Shown: positions 15,728-24,792 of the stretch, in pieces
Position numbering within the stretch: position 1 is the first letter of the stretch
Layout: each line of letters begins with the position of its first letter
NCBI RefSeq assembly: GCF_024435355.1
Contig: NZ_JAMJWG010000036.1
Coordinates: 1-62,112 of the forward strand
Reading direction: 5' to 3'
Length of the DNA stretch: 62,112 nucleotides
Source of the DNA: Streptomyces odontomachi
GTDB taxonomy: Bacteria; Actinomycetota; Actinomycetes; Streptomycetales; Streptomycetaceae
Notes under the pieces: model-generated
What the model was told of the DNA's origin: nothing
The model's input: only the letters and a program-made list of their open reading frames with translations
The model's database searches: none
Made by a program: the position numbers and the translations under genes

Positions 15728-16714
15728 TCACGCCTCCGGGGCTTCGAACGTGCTGGTGCGCCGCATGCCGGCGGCACGGCCCTTGCCGGAGATGACGAGC
15801 GCCATCTTGCGGCTGGCCTCGTCGATCATCTCGTCGCCGAGCATCGCGGAGCCCTTCTTGCCGCCCGCTTCGGACGTGTAGTACTCGTACGCGTCGAGGA
15901 TCAGCTCGGCGTGGTCGAAGTCCTCCTGGGAGGGGGAGAAGACCTCGTTGGCCGCCTCGACCTGGCCGGGGTGCAGGACCCACTTGCCGTCGAAGCCGAG
16001 CGCCGCGGCGCGCTGCGCGACATCGCGGAAGCCGTCCACGTTCTTGATCTGGAGGTAGGGACCGTCGATCGCCTGGAGGTCGTTGGCGCGGGCGGCCATC
16101 AGGATCTTCATCAGGATGTAGTGGTAGGCGTCCGCGCCGTAGCCGGGCGGCTGCTCGCCCACGACCAGGGACTTCATGTTGATGGACGCCATGAAGTCGG
16201 CCGGCCCGAAGATGATCGTCTCGACGCGCGGGGAGGCCTCGGCGATCGCATTGACGTTGTTGAGGCCCTTGGCGTTCTCGATCTGCGCCTCGATGCCGAT
16301 CCGGCCGACCGGCAGGCCCATCGTCCTCTCGATCTGGGTGAGCAGCAGGTCGAGGGCGACGACCTGGTCGGCCGTCTGGACCTTCGGCAGCATGATGCAG
16401 TCGAGGTTCTGGCCCGCGCCCTCGACGACGGTCACGACATCGCGGTACGTCCACTCGGTCGTCCAGTCGTTGACCCGCACGACACGCGTCTTGCCGGACC
16501 AGTCCCCCTCGTTGAGGAACTTGACGATGGTGTGCCGGGCGTCCGACTTGGCGAGCGGCGCGCAGGCGTCCTCCAGGTCGAGGAAGACCTGGTCCGCGTC
16601 GAGCCCCTGGGCCTTCTCCAGGAAGCGCGGGTTCGAGCCGGGCACCGCGAGACAGGAGCGACGTGGGCGGGGGGTGTCGGGGGCGGCGTCGGTGGCGCTG
16701 GCGTGCGACGTCAT
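15728..16714 (-). CDS. mcl: L-malyl-CoA / beta-methylmalyl-CoA lyase (HpcH/CitE family)
   Basis: A 328-residue TIM-barrel lyase of the CitE/HpcH family. It would split (2R,3S)-beta-methylmalyl-CoA into glyoxylate and propionyl-CoA. Motifs are RRSCLAVPGSNPRFLEKA, DQVFLDLEDACAP (metal site), VVRVND, IMLPKVQTADQV, IGIEAQIENAKGLNN (catalytic/metal Glu), IIFGPADFMASI and GKWVLHPGQVEAANEVF. The length fits the family. The ATG at 16714 overlaps the meaA stop as ATGA, so it is coupled to the mutase. Confidence 0.9.
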   Translation of the reverse strand: MTSHASATDAAPDTPRPRRSCLAVPGSNPRFLEKAQGLDADQVFLDLEDACAPLAKSDARHTIVKFLNEGDWSGKTRVVRVNDWTTEWTYRDVVTVVEGAGQNLDCIMLPKVQTADQVVALDLLLTQIERTMGLPVGRIGIEAQIENAKGLNNVNAIAEASPRVETIIFGPADFMASINMKSLVVGEQPPGYGADAYHYILMKILMAARANDLQAIDGPYLQIKNVDGFRDVAQRAAALGFDGKWVLHPGQVEAANEVFSPSQEDFDHAELILDAYEYYTSEAGGKKGSAMLGDEMIDEASRKMALVISGKGRAAGMRRTSTFEAPEA

Positions 16715-18846
16715 GATGCGGGGACCTCCAGGGGGTCGAGCTTGTTCGCGAGCCGGATCTGATCGACGATACGGCCGATGATCTCGGTGATGCCGAAGTC
16801 CTTCGGGGTGAACACGGCGGCCGCGCCGGCGCTGCGGAGCGCCTCGGCGTCGTCGCTGGGGATGATGCCGCCGACGATCACCGGGATGTCGGCCGCGCCC
16901 GCCGCGGACAGCCGCCGCAGCACGTCGGGGACCAGCTCACCGTGCGATCCGGACAGGATCGACAGGCCGACGCAGTGCACGTCCTCGGCGAGCGCGGCCG
17001 TCACGATCTGCTCGGGGGTGAGCCGGATGCCCTGGTAGACGACCTCGAATCCGGCGTCCCTGGCGCGCAGCGCGATCTGCTCGGCACCGTTGGAGTGCCC
17101 GTCGAGCCCCGGCTTGCCGACCAGCAGCCTGAGACGCCCGGAGCCCAGTTCCGTGGCGGTGCGCTGCACCGCTGAGCGCACCGCGGCCAGCGGGCTGCCC
17201 TCCTCGGCGGGCACGGCCAGCGGTGCCGAGGAGACCCCCGTGGGCGCCCGGTACTCGCCGAAGACCTCGCGCAGCGCACCCGCCCACTCGCCCGTCGTCA
17301 CCCCCGAACGGGCGCACTCCAGGGTGGCCTCCATCAGGTTCTCCGTGCCGGCCGCTGCCTCCTTCAGGCGGTGCAGCGCCTTGCGGGGGCACGGGTGGTT
17401 GTACGGGGGCTGGCGGCGGGTCTCGCGCCAGTCCTCGAGCCCCTGCACGACCCGGGCCTCCACGGCCGGGTCGACGCTCTGCACGGCGGTGGTGAGGTCC
17501 GCGGTCAGCGGGCTCGGCTCGGTCGACTCGTAGCAGTTGACGCCGACGATCTTCTCCTCGCCGGACTCGATACGGGCCCGGCGCGCCGCGTGCGAGGAGA
17601 CCAGCCGGGCCTTGAGGTAGCCGGACTCGACGGCGGCGAGCGCCCCGCCCATCTCCTCGATCCGCGCCATCTCGGCGGTGGCGCGCTCCATCAGCGACCC
17701 GACCTCGGCCTCGATGACATGCGATCCGGCGAAGATGTCGTCGTACTCCAGCAGATCGCTCTCGTGGGCGAGCACCTGCTGGATGCGCAGCGACCACTGC
17801 TGGTCCCAGGGCCTGGGCAGGCCCAGCGCCTCGTTCCATGCGGGCAGTTGCACCGCACGGGCGCGGGCGTCCTTGGAGAGCGTGACCGCGAGCATCTCCA
17901 GCACGATCCGCTGCACGTTGTTCTCCGGCTGCGACTCGGTCAGGCCGAGGGAGTTGACCTGCACGCCGTAGCGGAAGCGGCGCTGGCGGGGGTCCTCGAT
18001 GCCGTAGCGCTCGCGGGTGATGCGGTCCCACAGGCGGCCGAAGGCCCGCATCTTGCACATCTCCTCGACGAACCGGACGCCCGCGTTGACGAAGAACGAG
18101 ATCCGACCCACCACATCGCCGCGGCGGTCCTCGGGGATCTGCCCGGAGGCGAAGACCGCGTCGAGCACCGAGACGGCGGTGGACAGCGCGTACGCGATCT
18201 CCTGGACGGGGGTGGCACCGGCTTCCTGGAGGTGGTAGCTACAGATGTTGATCGGGTTCCAGGACGGCATCGCGTGCACGGTGTACGCGATCAGGTCCGT
18301 GGTCAGCCGCAGCGACGGGCCCGGTGGGAAGACATGGGTCCCGCGGGAGAGGTACTCCTTGACGATGTCGTTCTGCGTGGTCCCGGTCAGCCGCGCGAGG
18401 GCGTCGGGGTCCAGGCCCTGTTCCTCGGCGACCACCTGGTACAGCGCCAGCAGCCACATGGCGGTGGCGTTGATGGTCATCGAGGTGTTGGTGCGCTCCA
18501 GCGGGATGTCCTGGAAGAGCCGGCGCATGTCGCCCAGGTGGGAGACCGGCACCCCCACCCGGCCGACCTCGCCGCGCGCCAGCACGTGGTCGGGGTCGTA
18601 GCCGGTCTGGGTGGGCAGGTCGAAGGCGACGGACAGGCCGGTCTGGCCCTTGGCGAGGTTGCGGCGGTAGAGCGCGTTGGACGCCTCGGCCGACGAATGG
18701 CCCGCGTAGGTCCGCATCAGCCAGGGCCGGTCCTTCTGACGCGGGGCCGCCTGGGCCGGGTCGGCGCCGGCCTGCTCGGCGGGCGCATCGGCCTGCTCCG
18801 GGCCCGCCCCGGCCCGCTCCGCGTGCGTCGTGTGCGGCAGTGTCAT
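16711..18846 (-). CDS. meaA: Coenzyme B12-dependent ethylmalonyl-CoA mutase (MeaA)
   Basis: A 711-residue single-chain mutase that rearranges (2R)-ethylmalonyl-CoA to methylsuccinyl-CoA. The TIM-barrel substrate domain begins after an Ala/Pro-rich leader of about 30 residues (WLMRTYAGHSSAEASNALYR; TGLSVAFDLPTQTGYDPDH). The C-terminal cobalamin-binding domain has the base-off motif KPGLDGHSNGAEQ, in which His is the lower axial ligand, and VGGIIPSDDAEAL. The start at 18846 has GAGGGG 8 nt upstream and lies 13 nt after the ccr stop. The frame could open at 18939, but that would lie inside ccr. It is second in the operon. Confidence 0.92.
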   Translation of the reverse strand: MTLPHTTHAERAGAGPEQADAPAEQAGADPAQAAPRQKDRPWLMRTYAGHSSAEASNALYRRNLAKGQTGLSVAFDLPTQTGYDPDHVLARGEVGRVGVPVSHLGDMRRLFQDIPLERTNTSMTINATAMWLLALYQVVAEEQGLDPDALARLTGTTQNDIVKEYLSRGTHVFPPGPSLRLTTDLIAYTVHAMPSWNPINICSYHLQEAGATPVQEIAYALSTAVSVLDAVFASGQIPEDRRGDVVGRISFFVNAGVRFVEEMCKMRAFGRLWDRITRERYGIEDPRQRRFRYGVQVNSLGLTESQPENNVQRIVLEMLAVTLSKDARARAVQLPAWNEALGLPRPWDQQWSLRIQQVLAHESDLLEYDDIFAGSHVIEAEVGSLMERATAEMARIEEMGGALAAVESGYLKARLVSSHAARRARIESGEEKIVGVNCYESTEPSPLTADLTTAVQSVDPAVEARVVQGLEDWRETRRQPPYNHPCPRKALHRLKEAAAGTENLMEATLECARSGVTTGEWAGALREVFGEYRAPTGVSSAPLAVPAEEGSPLAAVRSAVQRTATELGSGRLRLLVGKPGLDGHSNGAEQIALRARDAGFEVVYQGIRLTPEQIVTAALAEDVHCVGLSILSGSHGELVPDVLRRLSAAGAADIPVIVGGIIPSDDAEALRSAGAAAVFTPKDFGITEIIGRIVDQIRLANKLDPLEVPAS

Positions 18847-18859
18847 GGCGGACGGCCCC

Positions 18860-20233
18860 TCAGGCGGCGCTGCGGAAGCGGTTGATGGCGTCGATGTGCC
18901 GCGCACGCAGCTCGCTGTCGCGCACGCCGAGCCCTTCACGGGGCGCCAGCGCCAGGACGCCCACCTTGCCCTGGTGCAGGTTGTGGTGCACGTCGTACGC
19001 GGCCTGCCCGGTCTCCTCGAGCGCGTAGACCTTCGACAGCGTCGGATGGATGCGGCCCTTGGCGATGAGCCGGTTGGCCTCCCAGGCCTCCCGGTAGTTG
19101 GCGAAGTGCGAGCCGACGATCCGCTTCAACGACATCCACAGGTAGCGGTTGTCGTACTCATGCTTGTAACCGGAGGTGGAGGCGCAGGTCACGATGGTGC
19201 CGCCCTTGCGGGTCACGTAGACGGACGCGCCGAAGGTCTCCCGGCCCGGGTGCTCGAAGACGATGTCGACGTCCTCACCGCCGGTCAGCTCCCGGATCCG
19301 CTTGCCGAACCGCTTCCACTCGCGCGGGTCCTGCTCCCCGTCCTCCCCCCAGAAGGCGTAGCCCTCGGCACTGCGGTCGATGACCGCCTCGGCGCCCATC
19401 GCGCGACACACCTCCGCCTTCTGCTCGCTGCTCACGACACAGACCGGGGTGGCGCCGCCGGCCAGCGCGAACTGGGTGGCGTAACTGCCGAGTCCGCCGC
19501 TCGCGCCCCAGATCAGGACGTTGTCGCCCTGCTTCATTCCGGCGCCGTTGCCGGACACCAGCTGGCGGTAGGCGGTGGAGTTGACCAGACCGGGGGATGC
19601 GGCCTCCTCCCAGGTCAGATGGCGCGGCTTGGGCATCAGCTGGTTGGACTTGACCAGGGCGATCTCGGCGAGGCCGCCGAAGTTCGTCTCGAACCCCCAG
19701 ATCCGCTGCTCCGGGTCGAGCATCGTGTCGTTGTGCCCGTCAGCGGACTCCAGCTCGACGGACAGGCAGTGCGCCACCACCTCGTCGCCCGGCTGCCAGG
19801 CGTTCACGCCGGCGCCGGTGCGCAGCACGACGCCCGCCAGGTCGGAGCCGATGATGTGGTACGGCAGGTCGTGGCGCCGGCCCAGCTCGCCCTGGCGGCC
19901 GTAGCGCTCCAGGAACGCGAAGGTGGGCAGCGGTTCGAAGATCGAGGTCCACACGGAGTTGTAGTTGACCGACGAGGCCATCACGGCGACGAGCGCCTCG
20001 CCCGGGCCGAGCTCGGGCACCGGCACCTCGTCCAGGTGGAGCGACTTGCGGGGGTCCTTGTCACGGGTGGTGAGCCCCTCGAACATCTCCGTCTCGTCCT
20101 TGTGCACCGTCACGGCGCGGTACGAGTCGGGCAGGGGCAGGGCCGCGAAGTCCGCGGCCGTGCCGGGCGCGGTGCCGCCCGGCGACGTCTGCTGGGTCGA
20201 CTGCGCGAGGATCGCGTCCAGGATTTCCTTCAC
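18860..20233 (-). CDS. ccr: Crotonyl-CoA carboxylase/reductase
   Basis: A 457-residue zinc-free MDR-family enzyme that reductively carboxylates crotonyl-CoA with NADPH and CO2 to (2S)-ethylmalonyl-CoA. This is the key step of the ethylmalonyl-CoA pathway and a source of extender units for polyketides. The family pattern is clear: MKEILDAIL start, FEGLTTRDKDPRKSLHLDEV, IIGSDLAGVV, GFETNFGGLAE (CO2/substrate pocket region), LVNSTAYRQLV, WGASGGLGSYATQFALAGG (NADPH loop) and FEHPGRETFGASVYV. It leads the operon ccr-meaA-mcl-mch-acd. About 590 bp upstream hold no other gene but contain paired palindromes. Confidence 0.95.
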   Translation of the reverse strand: MKEILDAILAQSTQQTSPGGTAPGTAADFAALPLPDSYRAVTVHKDETEMFEGLTTRDKDPRKSLHLDEVPVPELGPGEALVAVMASSVNYNSVWTSIFEPLPTFAFLERYGRQGELGRRHDLPYHIIGSDLAGVVLRTGAGVNAWQPGDEVVAHCLSVELESADGHNDTMLDPEQRIWGFETNFGGLAEIALVKSNQLMPKPRHLTWEEAASPGLVNSTAYRQLVSGNGAGMKQGDNVLIWGASGGLGSYATQFALAGGATPVCVVSSEQKAEVCRAMGAEAVIDRSAEGYAFWGEDGEQDPREWKRFGKRIRELTGGEDVDIVFEHPGRETFGASVYVTRKGGTIVTCASTSGYKHEYDNRYLWMSLKRIVGSHFANYREAWEANRLIAKGRIHPTLSKVYALEETGQAAYDVHHNLHQGKVGVLALAPREGLGVRDSELRARHIDAINRFRSAA

Positions 20234-20822
20234 GGTGGTGCCTCCGGCGATGGGTTGTCTCCCCCCGCTGCGTTCGCGGGCGTGGCCCGGAGCGCGGGGA
20301 AAGCGTCACGGGGACGCTGGCGGGGACGTGGGGTGGTTCCTTTCCGGACGGGGCCGGAGTTGGTGTGCCGGCCGGGGGTGCCCGGTGCGGGGTGCCGTCG
20401 GTTCGGCGAAGGCGGCACGGTGGCCGTGCTGTGGCGGCCCGTGGGCGTGCTCGATGTGCTCGATGTGCCTGTGACGCAGGCGTCCGGGCGCGCCCACCCG
20501 AGGGCAGGCGGGGACAGGCGGCCACGGGGTTCCCGCAGGCCGTCCGCCCGGACTCCTTCAACGTATGGCACCGCGTGTCAGAAGACAAGGCACTGCGTGC
20601 CAAGAATTTGCCTCATCTGTCGCCTGAGCTGGTCAAATGAGCGATGATCGATCGTTGTTGTCCGTCCCGGGACTTCGGGCGGGGCCGGTGGGGCACGTGG
20701 CGTCCGGGGTGGTGTGCGGGCCGCTGCACCGGTTGCCGTGCGGGCCGGCGCTACCCGTCGTGCCGGGCGAGGTGAGGCGAGGCAGGGCGTGGCCGGGTCG
20801 GGCCCGCACGTCGTGCCCACGA
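20234..20822. promoter_or_regulatory. 589-bp intergenic region upstream of ccr with two phased palindromes
   Basis: No convincing gene lies between the STAND gene stop (20823) and ccr (20233). Two 13-bp palindromes with a shared design, GGCAC-YGC-GTGYC, lie at 20567-20579 (GGCACCGCGTGTC, 4 of 5 arm pairs) and 20589-20601 (GGCACTGCGTGCC, perfect arms). Their starts are exactly 22 bp apart, so they face the same side of the helix. This is the layout of a tandem operator. I cannot name the regulator. The tetR gene at 23824-24633 is one candidate. Confidence 0.5.
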
Positions 20823-23669
20823 CTACGACGACGGCCGGACCGCACCGACGCCTGCGGGTGGCCGCATCCGGTGGCGCACCACGGGCCACAGGTCCCACGC
20901 CGTCTGGGCGGCCAGCAGCACCGCAGCGCCCAGCACGGTGAGCCGAGCACCCGTCAGCGCTGCCGCGTACGCCAGCAGTGCCGCACCGGCGGCCGGATGG
21001 CACCGGTGCACGCACAGCGCGAGCACATCCCCGGCGTGGGTCCCCCGGCTGCGCTGCCACACCCGCCGCCCGGCCCACACCGCGGCGACCGTCAAGCCCA
21101 GATACAGCAGCGCCGTGACGGGCCGCCGGGCGTCCTGGAACCAGTCGTGCACCACCCAGGCCATGCTCCACAGCAGGGCGCAGCCGGGCAGCGCCGTGGT
21201 CCGGGCGAAGACCGACCGCAGGTGGTGGTTGGGCCGCAGCACCGGAGGCTCGGGGACATGCTCGGCACCCTCCTCCTGGCGCCGCCGGCCACGCTCCTCC
21301 TCGGCCTTCGCCGCCCTGGCCAGCAACCCGTCCGTCTGCCGGCGCAGCCGGGCCGCCGCGTCCCGCTTGGCCACCACGGCAGGGCTGCGCTCGGCCTCCC
21401 GGACCCAGGCCCTGTGATCGGGTCTGTCGGAGGAGGCGGCACCGACCTCCCACCACGCCGGCTCGGAGGGATCGTCGGACGTGTCCGGGGCGGCCCCCTC
21501 CGTGGTGGCGTCGCCCTCCCGCTCCGACGTACCCACCTGCGCTGTCCGTCCGGCCCCGCGTGGTCGCCCGAACCACTCCCGCTCGCAGCGCACGACGTGC
21601 TCTTCCACCGCCGTCTCGGCGTCCCGCTCGCATGCCTCGGCGGCCCGGTCGGCGGCCGTGGCCAGCGACTTGAGCAGGTCCGCCTCCAGGTCCAGCACGC
21701 TGGTCCGCAACTGGCGCAGCCGGTACGCGTCGGTGAGCCGCAACGCCGTGTCCAGCAACTCCACCGCGTCGTCGGTGCGCCGGGCGTCCAGCCGGGCCCG
21801 GGCGAGCCGGTTCAGCAGCGCGACCGTGGTGCGCACGTCGTCGGTGCGCCGGGCCAGGTCGAGCCCGCGGGTCAGATGGTCGGCGGCCTCGTCGTGGGCG
21901 TCGCGGGCGGCGGCGCCGGCGGCGAGCGCATGGCAGGCGCGGGCGGCGGCGCGCACGTCACGGGCGGCTTCGGCCGCCGCCAGGGAGCGGGCGTACGCCC
22001 GTGCCGCCCGGCCCGGCTCGCCCAGGTCGTCCCAGCCGCACCCCAGCCCGTACAGCGAGACCGCGTACCGTGCCAGGTGGCCCCGGCGCCGCCAGCCGCG
22101 TGCCGCGCGGTCCCGGTGGTGGACGGCGGCGTGGGCGTCCCCCTGCGCCGCTGCGTGCTCCGCCAGGGCGTCGTCCATGTCCGGTGACAGCACCCCCATC
22201 CGGATGTGGACCAGGTGGCCGGCCTCGGCGCAGACGGCCGCCTCCCGAGCCCGCTGCACACCGTGGTACTGCCGGCTCATCTCGGTCAGCAACGCGGCCT
22301 CCCGGCCGTGCTCGCCGCGCTGGTGCGCCGCGGTGACGGCGTGCCCGAGCACGCTGAGCGCGTCGACGGTCCGGGCCTGGCCGGTCAGGTGGTCGATCAG
22401 CCCGGCGGCCAGCGCCGAGACGACGTCACACCGGCCCAGCCGGGCCGCCATCGCCACCACCAGGACCAGGGTGCGCCACTCCCGCTCCAGCCAGCCGTCG
22501 TCCGCGTCCGGTGCGTGCGCCGCGTAGTGCTGGACGAGCCGGTGCTCGGCCGCGGTGACCTCCGCCGGGCTCTCCACCGCGGTGCAACGCGATCGCGCGT
22601 ACTGCCACAGCAGGTCGTGGCAGCGCACCCGGTCCGGGGTGCCGCTCTGCTCCAGCAGATGGGACGCGCACAATTGGCGCAGCCTGCGCCCTGCCTCGGG
22701 CACCGTGCACCCGGCCAGCGCCGCGGCCGCCGCGGTGTCCACCTCGGTGCCCGGGTGCAGGGTCAGCAGGTGCAGCATCCGTGCGTCGGCGGCGTCGAGC
22801 AGCGCCAACGAGGCGTCATACAGCGGAACGAGACCGAGCTCGGCGGGGCGTTCCTCGGGTTGCCGCAGTATCGCCAGGAAGTTCTGGACGGCGTCGTCCG
22901 GTTCGGCCAGCCGGCTCGCCGCGAGCCGGAGGGCGTGCGGAAGTTCGCCGCAGAGCCCGGCGACCTCCGCCACCAGGGGGTCGTCGGCCGCCCGCCCCGA
23001 GAGATCGGCCAGCAACAGCCGGGCAGCGTCGGGCCCAAGCCCTGGCAGGCGCACCTCGCTCACGTCGTCGCGGCCCGGGCTGCCGCGCAAGGTCACCAGC
23101 AACCGGTGCCTGCCGTCCGCGGGGATCACCGAGCCCAGCAGATCCGCGTCGGCCAGGTCGTCCACGACGATCAGACAGCCCTGGGGCTCGGCCGCGAGCG
23201 TGCCCCGCAACTGGCCCTCCAGGCCTGCCCGGTGCCGATCGAGCTGGTCACCGGGCAGGCCGAGCTGCCGCAGCAGCGCGCCGAGCAGGGCCTCGGCCCC
23301 GTCGATCCGGTCGCTCCGGTGGGCCCGTGCGTCCACGTAGAGGGCCGGTCCGGGATACCAGCCCCGGGCGCGCACGTCATAGGCGGTGTCCAGCGCGAGA
23401 GCGGTCTTGCCCACCCCGCCGGGGCCGGTGAGGCAGACGACGCCGGGTGCCGCCGCACGGCGCGCCGGGTCCAGCAGGGCCAGCAGTCCGGTCCGCTCAC
23501 GGTCACGTCCGACCAGGCCCGCCGGTCGCGCCGGCAGTGTCCAGGCCGGCCGCTGCGGCGTGGGCGCGGACGCCAGGTAGACCGTCTCTATGTGCTGTGC
23601 CTGGATGACCGGTGCCTCTGCGCGTCCGCTGAAGGAGTTGTTCGCAGCCGCCTCGCCCGGCACCGGCAC
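20823..23669 (-). CDS. STAND ATPase: NB-ARC + TPR-like repeats + C-terminal membrane helices
   Basis: A 948-residue signal-transduction ATPase of the STAND/NB-ARC class. The first 32 residues carry a short motif, NSFSGRAEAPVIQAQHI, of a kind I associate with actinobacterial STAND proteins. NB-ARC features follow: GLVGRDRE, Walker A TGPGGVGKTALA (about 81-92), Walker B CLIVVDDLAD (about 165-174), the sensor LLVTLRG, and a GxP-like LCGELPHALRLAA. A winged-helix-like segment (about 305-385) leads to Ala-rich TPR-like helices (about 400-700). The end holds a charged linker and about four hydrophobic helices (about 830-935). Such proteins act as nucleotide-driven switches in regulation or in anti-phage defence. 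There is no SARP DNA-binding domain. The trigger and output are unknown. The GTG start is uncertain. Confidence 0.8.
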   Translation of the reverse strand: MPVPGEAAANNSFSGRAEAPVIQAQHIETVYLASAPTPQRPAWTLPARPAGLVGRDRERTGLLALLDPARRAAAPGVVCLTGPGGVGKTALALDTAYDVRARGWYPGPALYVDARAHRSDRIDGAEALLGALLRQLGLPGDQLDRHRAGLEGQLRGTLAAEPQGCLIVVDDLADADLLGSVIPADGRHRLLVTLRGSPGRDDVSEVRLPGLGPDAARLLLADLSGRAADDPLVAEVAGLCGELPHALRLAASRLAEPDDAVQNFLAILRQPEERPAELGLVPLYDASLALLDAADARMLHLLTLHPGTEVDTAAAAALAGCTVPEAGRRLRQLCASHLLEQSGTPDRVRCHDLLWQYARSRCTAVESPAEVTAAEHRLVQHYAAHAPDADDGWLEREWRTLVLVVAMAARLGRCDVVSALAAGLIDHLTGQARTVDALSVLGHAVTAAHQRGEHGREAALLTEMSRQYHGVQRAREAAVCAEAGHLVHIRMGVLSPDMDDALAEHAAAQGDAHAAVHHRDRAARGWRRRGHLARYAVSLYGLGCGWDDLGEPGRAARAYARSLAAAEAARDVRAAARACHALAAGAAARDAHDEAADHLTRGLDLARRTDDVRTTVALLNRLARARLDARRTDDAVELLDTALRLTDAYRLRQLRTSVLDLEADLLKSLATAADRAAEACERDAETAVEEHVVRCEREWFGRPRGAGRTAQVGTSEREGDATTEGAAPDTSDDPSEPAWWEVGAASSDRPDHRAWVREAERSPAVVAKRDAAARLRRQTDGLLARAAKAEEERGRRRQEEGAEHVPEPPVLRPNHHLRSVFARTTALPGCALLWSMAWVVHDWFQDARRPVTALLYLGLTVAAVWAGRRVWQRSRGTHAGDVLALCVHRCHPAAGAALLAYAAALTGARLTVLGAAVLLAAQTAWDLWPVVRHRMRPPAGVGAVRPSS

Positions 23670-23823
23670 ACCCCCGACAGTCGCGCTTCAGCCCGGGCAG
23701 AGCCTATCTCCAGTTGATCCCCGAGCGGTGTTCAGGAGAGCACCCGAGTACGCCGGAGTGCACCCGTCGCCCGCCGGTCCGCACCGGAGCGCACGGGTCA
23801 CGGCGTCCTCCCGCGCAAGCGGC

Positions 23824-24633
23824 TCACTGCTCCTGGAGCGCCCCCTGGATGGTCCGCATGATCTCGTCCAGGGGCGCGTCCGTGCGGGCCACCGTCACCA
23901 GGACGTCGCCGGAGGTGGCCGCGGTCGCATGGGGAGCGCCGGCTTGCGGGGTGCGCCCGGCGCCGATACCGGTGCCGAAGGTCCTGCGGACGATGGCGAA
24001 GGCGTGGTCCAGCTGAGCCTCCACGTCCCCCTTGCCGTCGGCCCGCAGCCAGCGCCGCAGGACGTGGTTGTGCGCGGTGACCACGGCGGACGCGGCGACC
24101 TCGGCGAGCAACGGATCGTCGTTGGCGGCGTCGTGGTGGGCGTGCTCGTCGAAGTGGCCCAGCAGGTAGCGGGTGAACAGGCGCTCGTAGCGGGCGACGG
24201 AGGCGATCTCCGCCTCGCGCAGGGTGGGGACCTCACGGGTGAGCTTGTAGCGGGCGACGGAGATCTCCGGGCGCGCCGCGTACATCTTCATGACTTCCTT
24301 GATGCCGCGGCAGACCGTGTCGAGCGGGTGCTCGTGCGGGGGTGCCGCGTTCAGTACCGCCTCCGCACGGACCAGCGTGTCGTCGTGGTCCGGGAAGATC
24401 GCCTCCTCCTTGGAGCGGAAGTGCCGGAAGAAGGTACGGCGGGCGACGCCGGCCGCGGCCGCGATCTCGTCGACCGTCGTCGCCTCGTACCCTTTCGTGG
24501 CGAACAGCTCCATGGCGGCGGCGGCGAGCTCCCGGCGCATCTTGAGCCGTTGCGCGGCGGCGCGGGAGCCGGCGGTGCGTTCCAGGGGGTCGGACGGGGC
24601 TTGGCGGCGCATGGACTTGGCGGGCTGGGACAT
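23824..24633 (-). CDS. TetR family regulator next to the ethylmalonyl-CoA locus
   Basis: A 269-residue TetR-type regulator. The HTH spans about residues 30-78: RRELAAAAMELFATKGYEA, then TTVDEIAAAAGVARRTFFRHF, with EEAIFPDHDD after it. The C-terminal half is an effector domain. The start at 24633 (MSQPAK) is chosen because it matches family N-termini I recall and has GGGG upstream. An in-frame ATG at 24702 would add 23 residues. It lies 160 nt downstream of the 3-hydroxyacyl-CoA dehydrogenase in the same direction. A role in controlling acyl-CoA or crotonyl-CoA metabolism is inferred from location only. Confidence 0.88.
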   Translation of the reverse strand: MSQPAKSMRRQAPSDPLERTAGSRAAAQRLKMRRELAAAAMELFATKGYEATTVDEIAAAAGVARRTFFRHFRSKEEAIFPDHDDTLVRAEAVLNAAPPHEHPLDTVCRGIKEVMKMYAARPEISVARYKLTREVPTLREAEIASVARYERLFTRYLLGHFDEHAHHDAANDDPLLAEVAASAVVTAHNHVLRRWLRADGKGDVEAQLDHAFAIVRRTFGTGIGAGRTPQAGAPHATAATSGDVLVTVARTDAPLDEIMRTIQGALQEQ

Positions 24634-24792
24634 GCCCCGAACGTACTGCATCGGACCTGTCCGGCGCGCAGTCACCGGCCTTGCCCCGTTCGTCCCGGGC
24701 ACCGTCCGTGGCCAGGCCGGGCCGGCCGCGGACGGTGCCGCCGAAGGGCGCGTACCCCGGGCCGGGGGACGCGGGGCCGTGCCGCGCGACGG

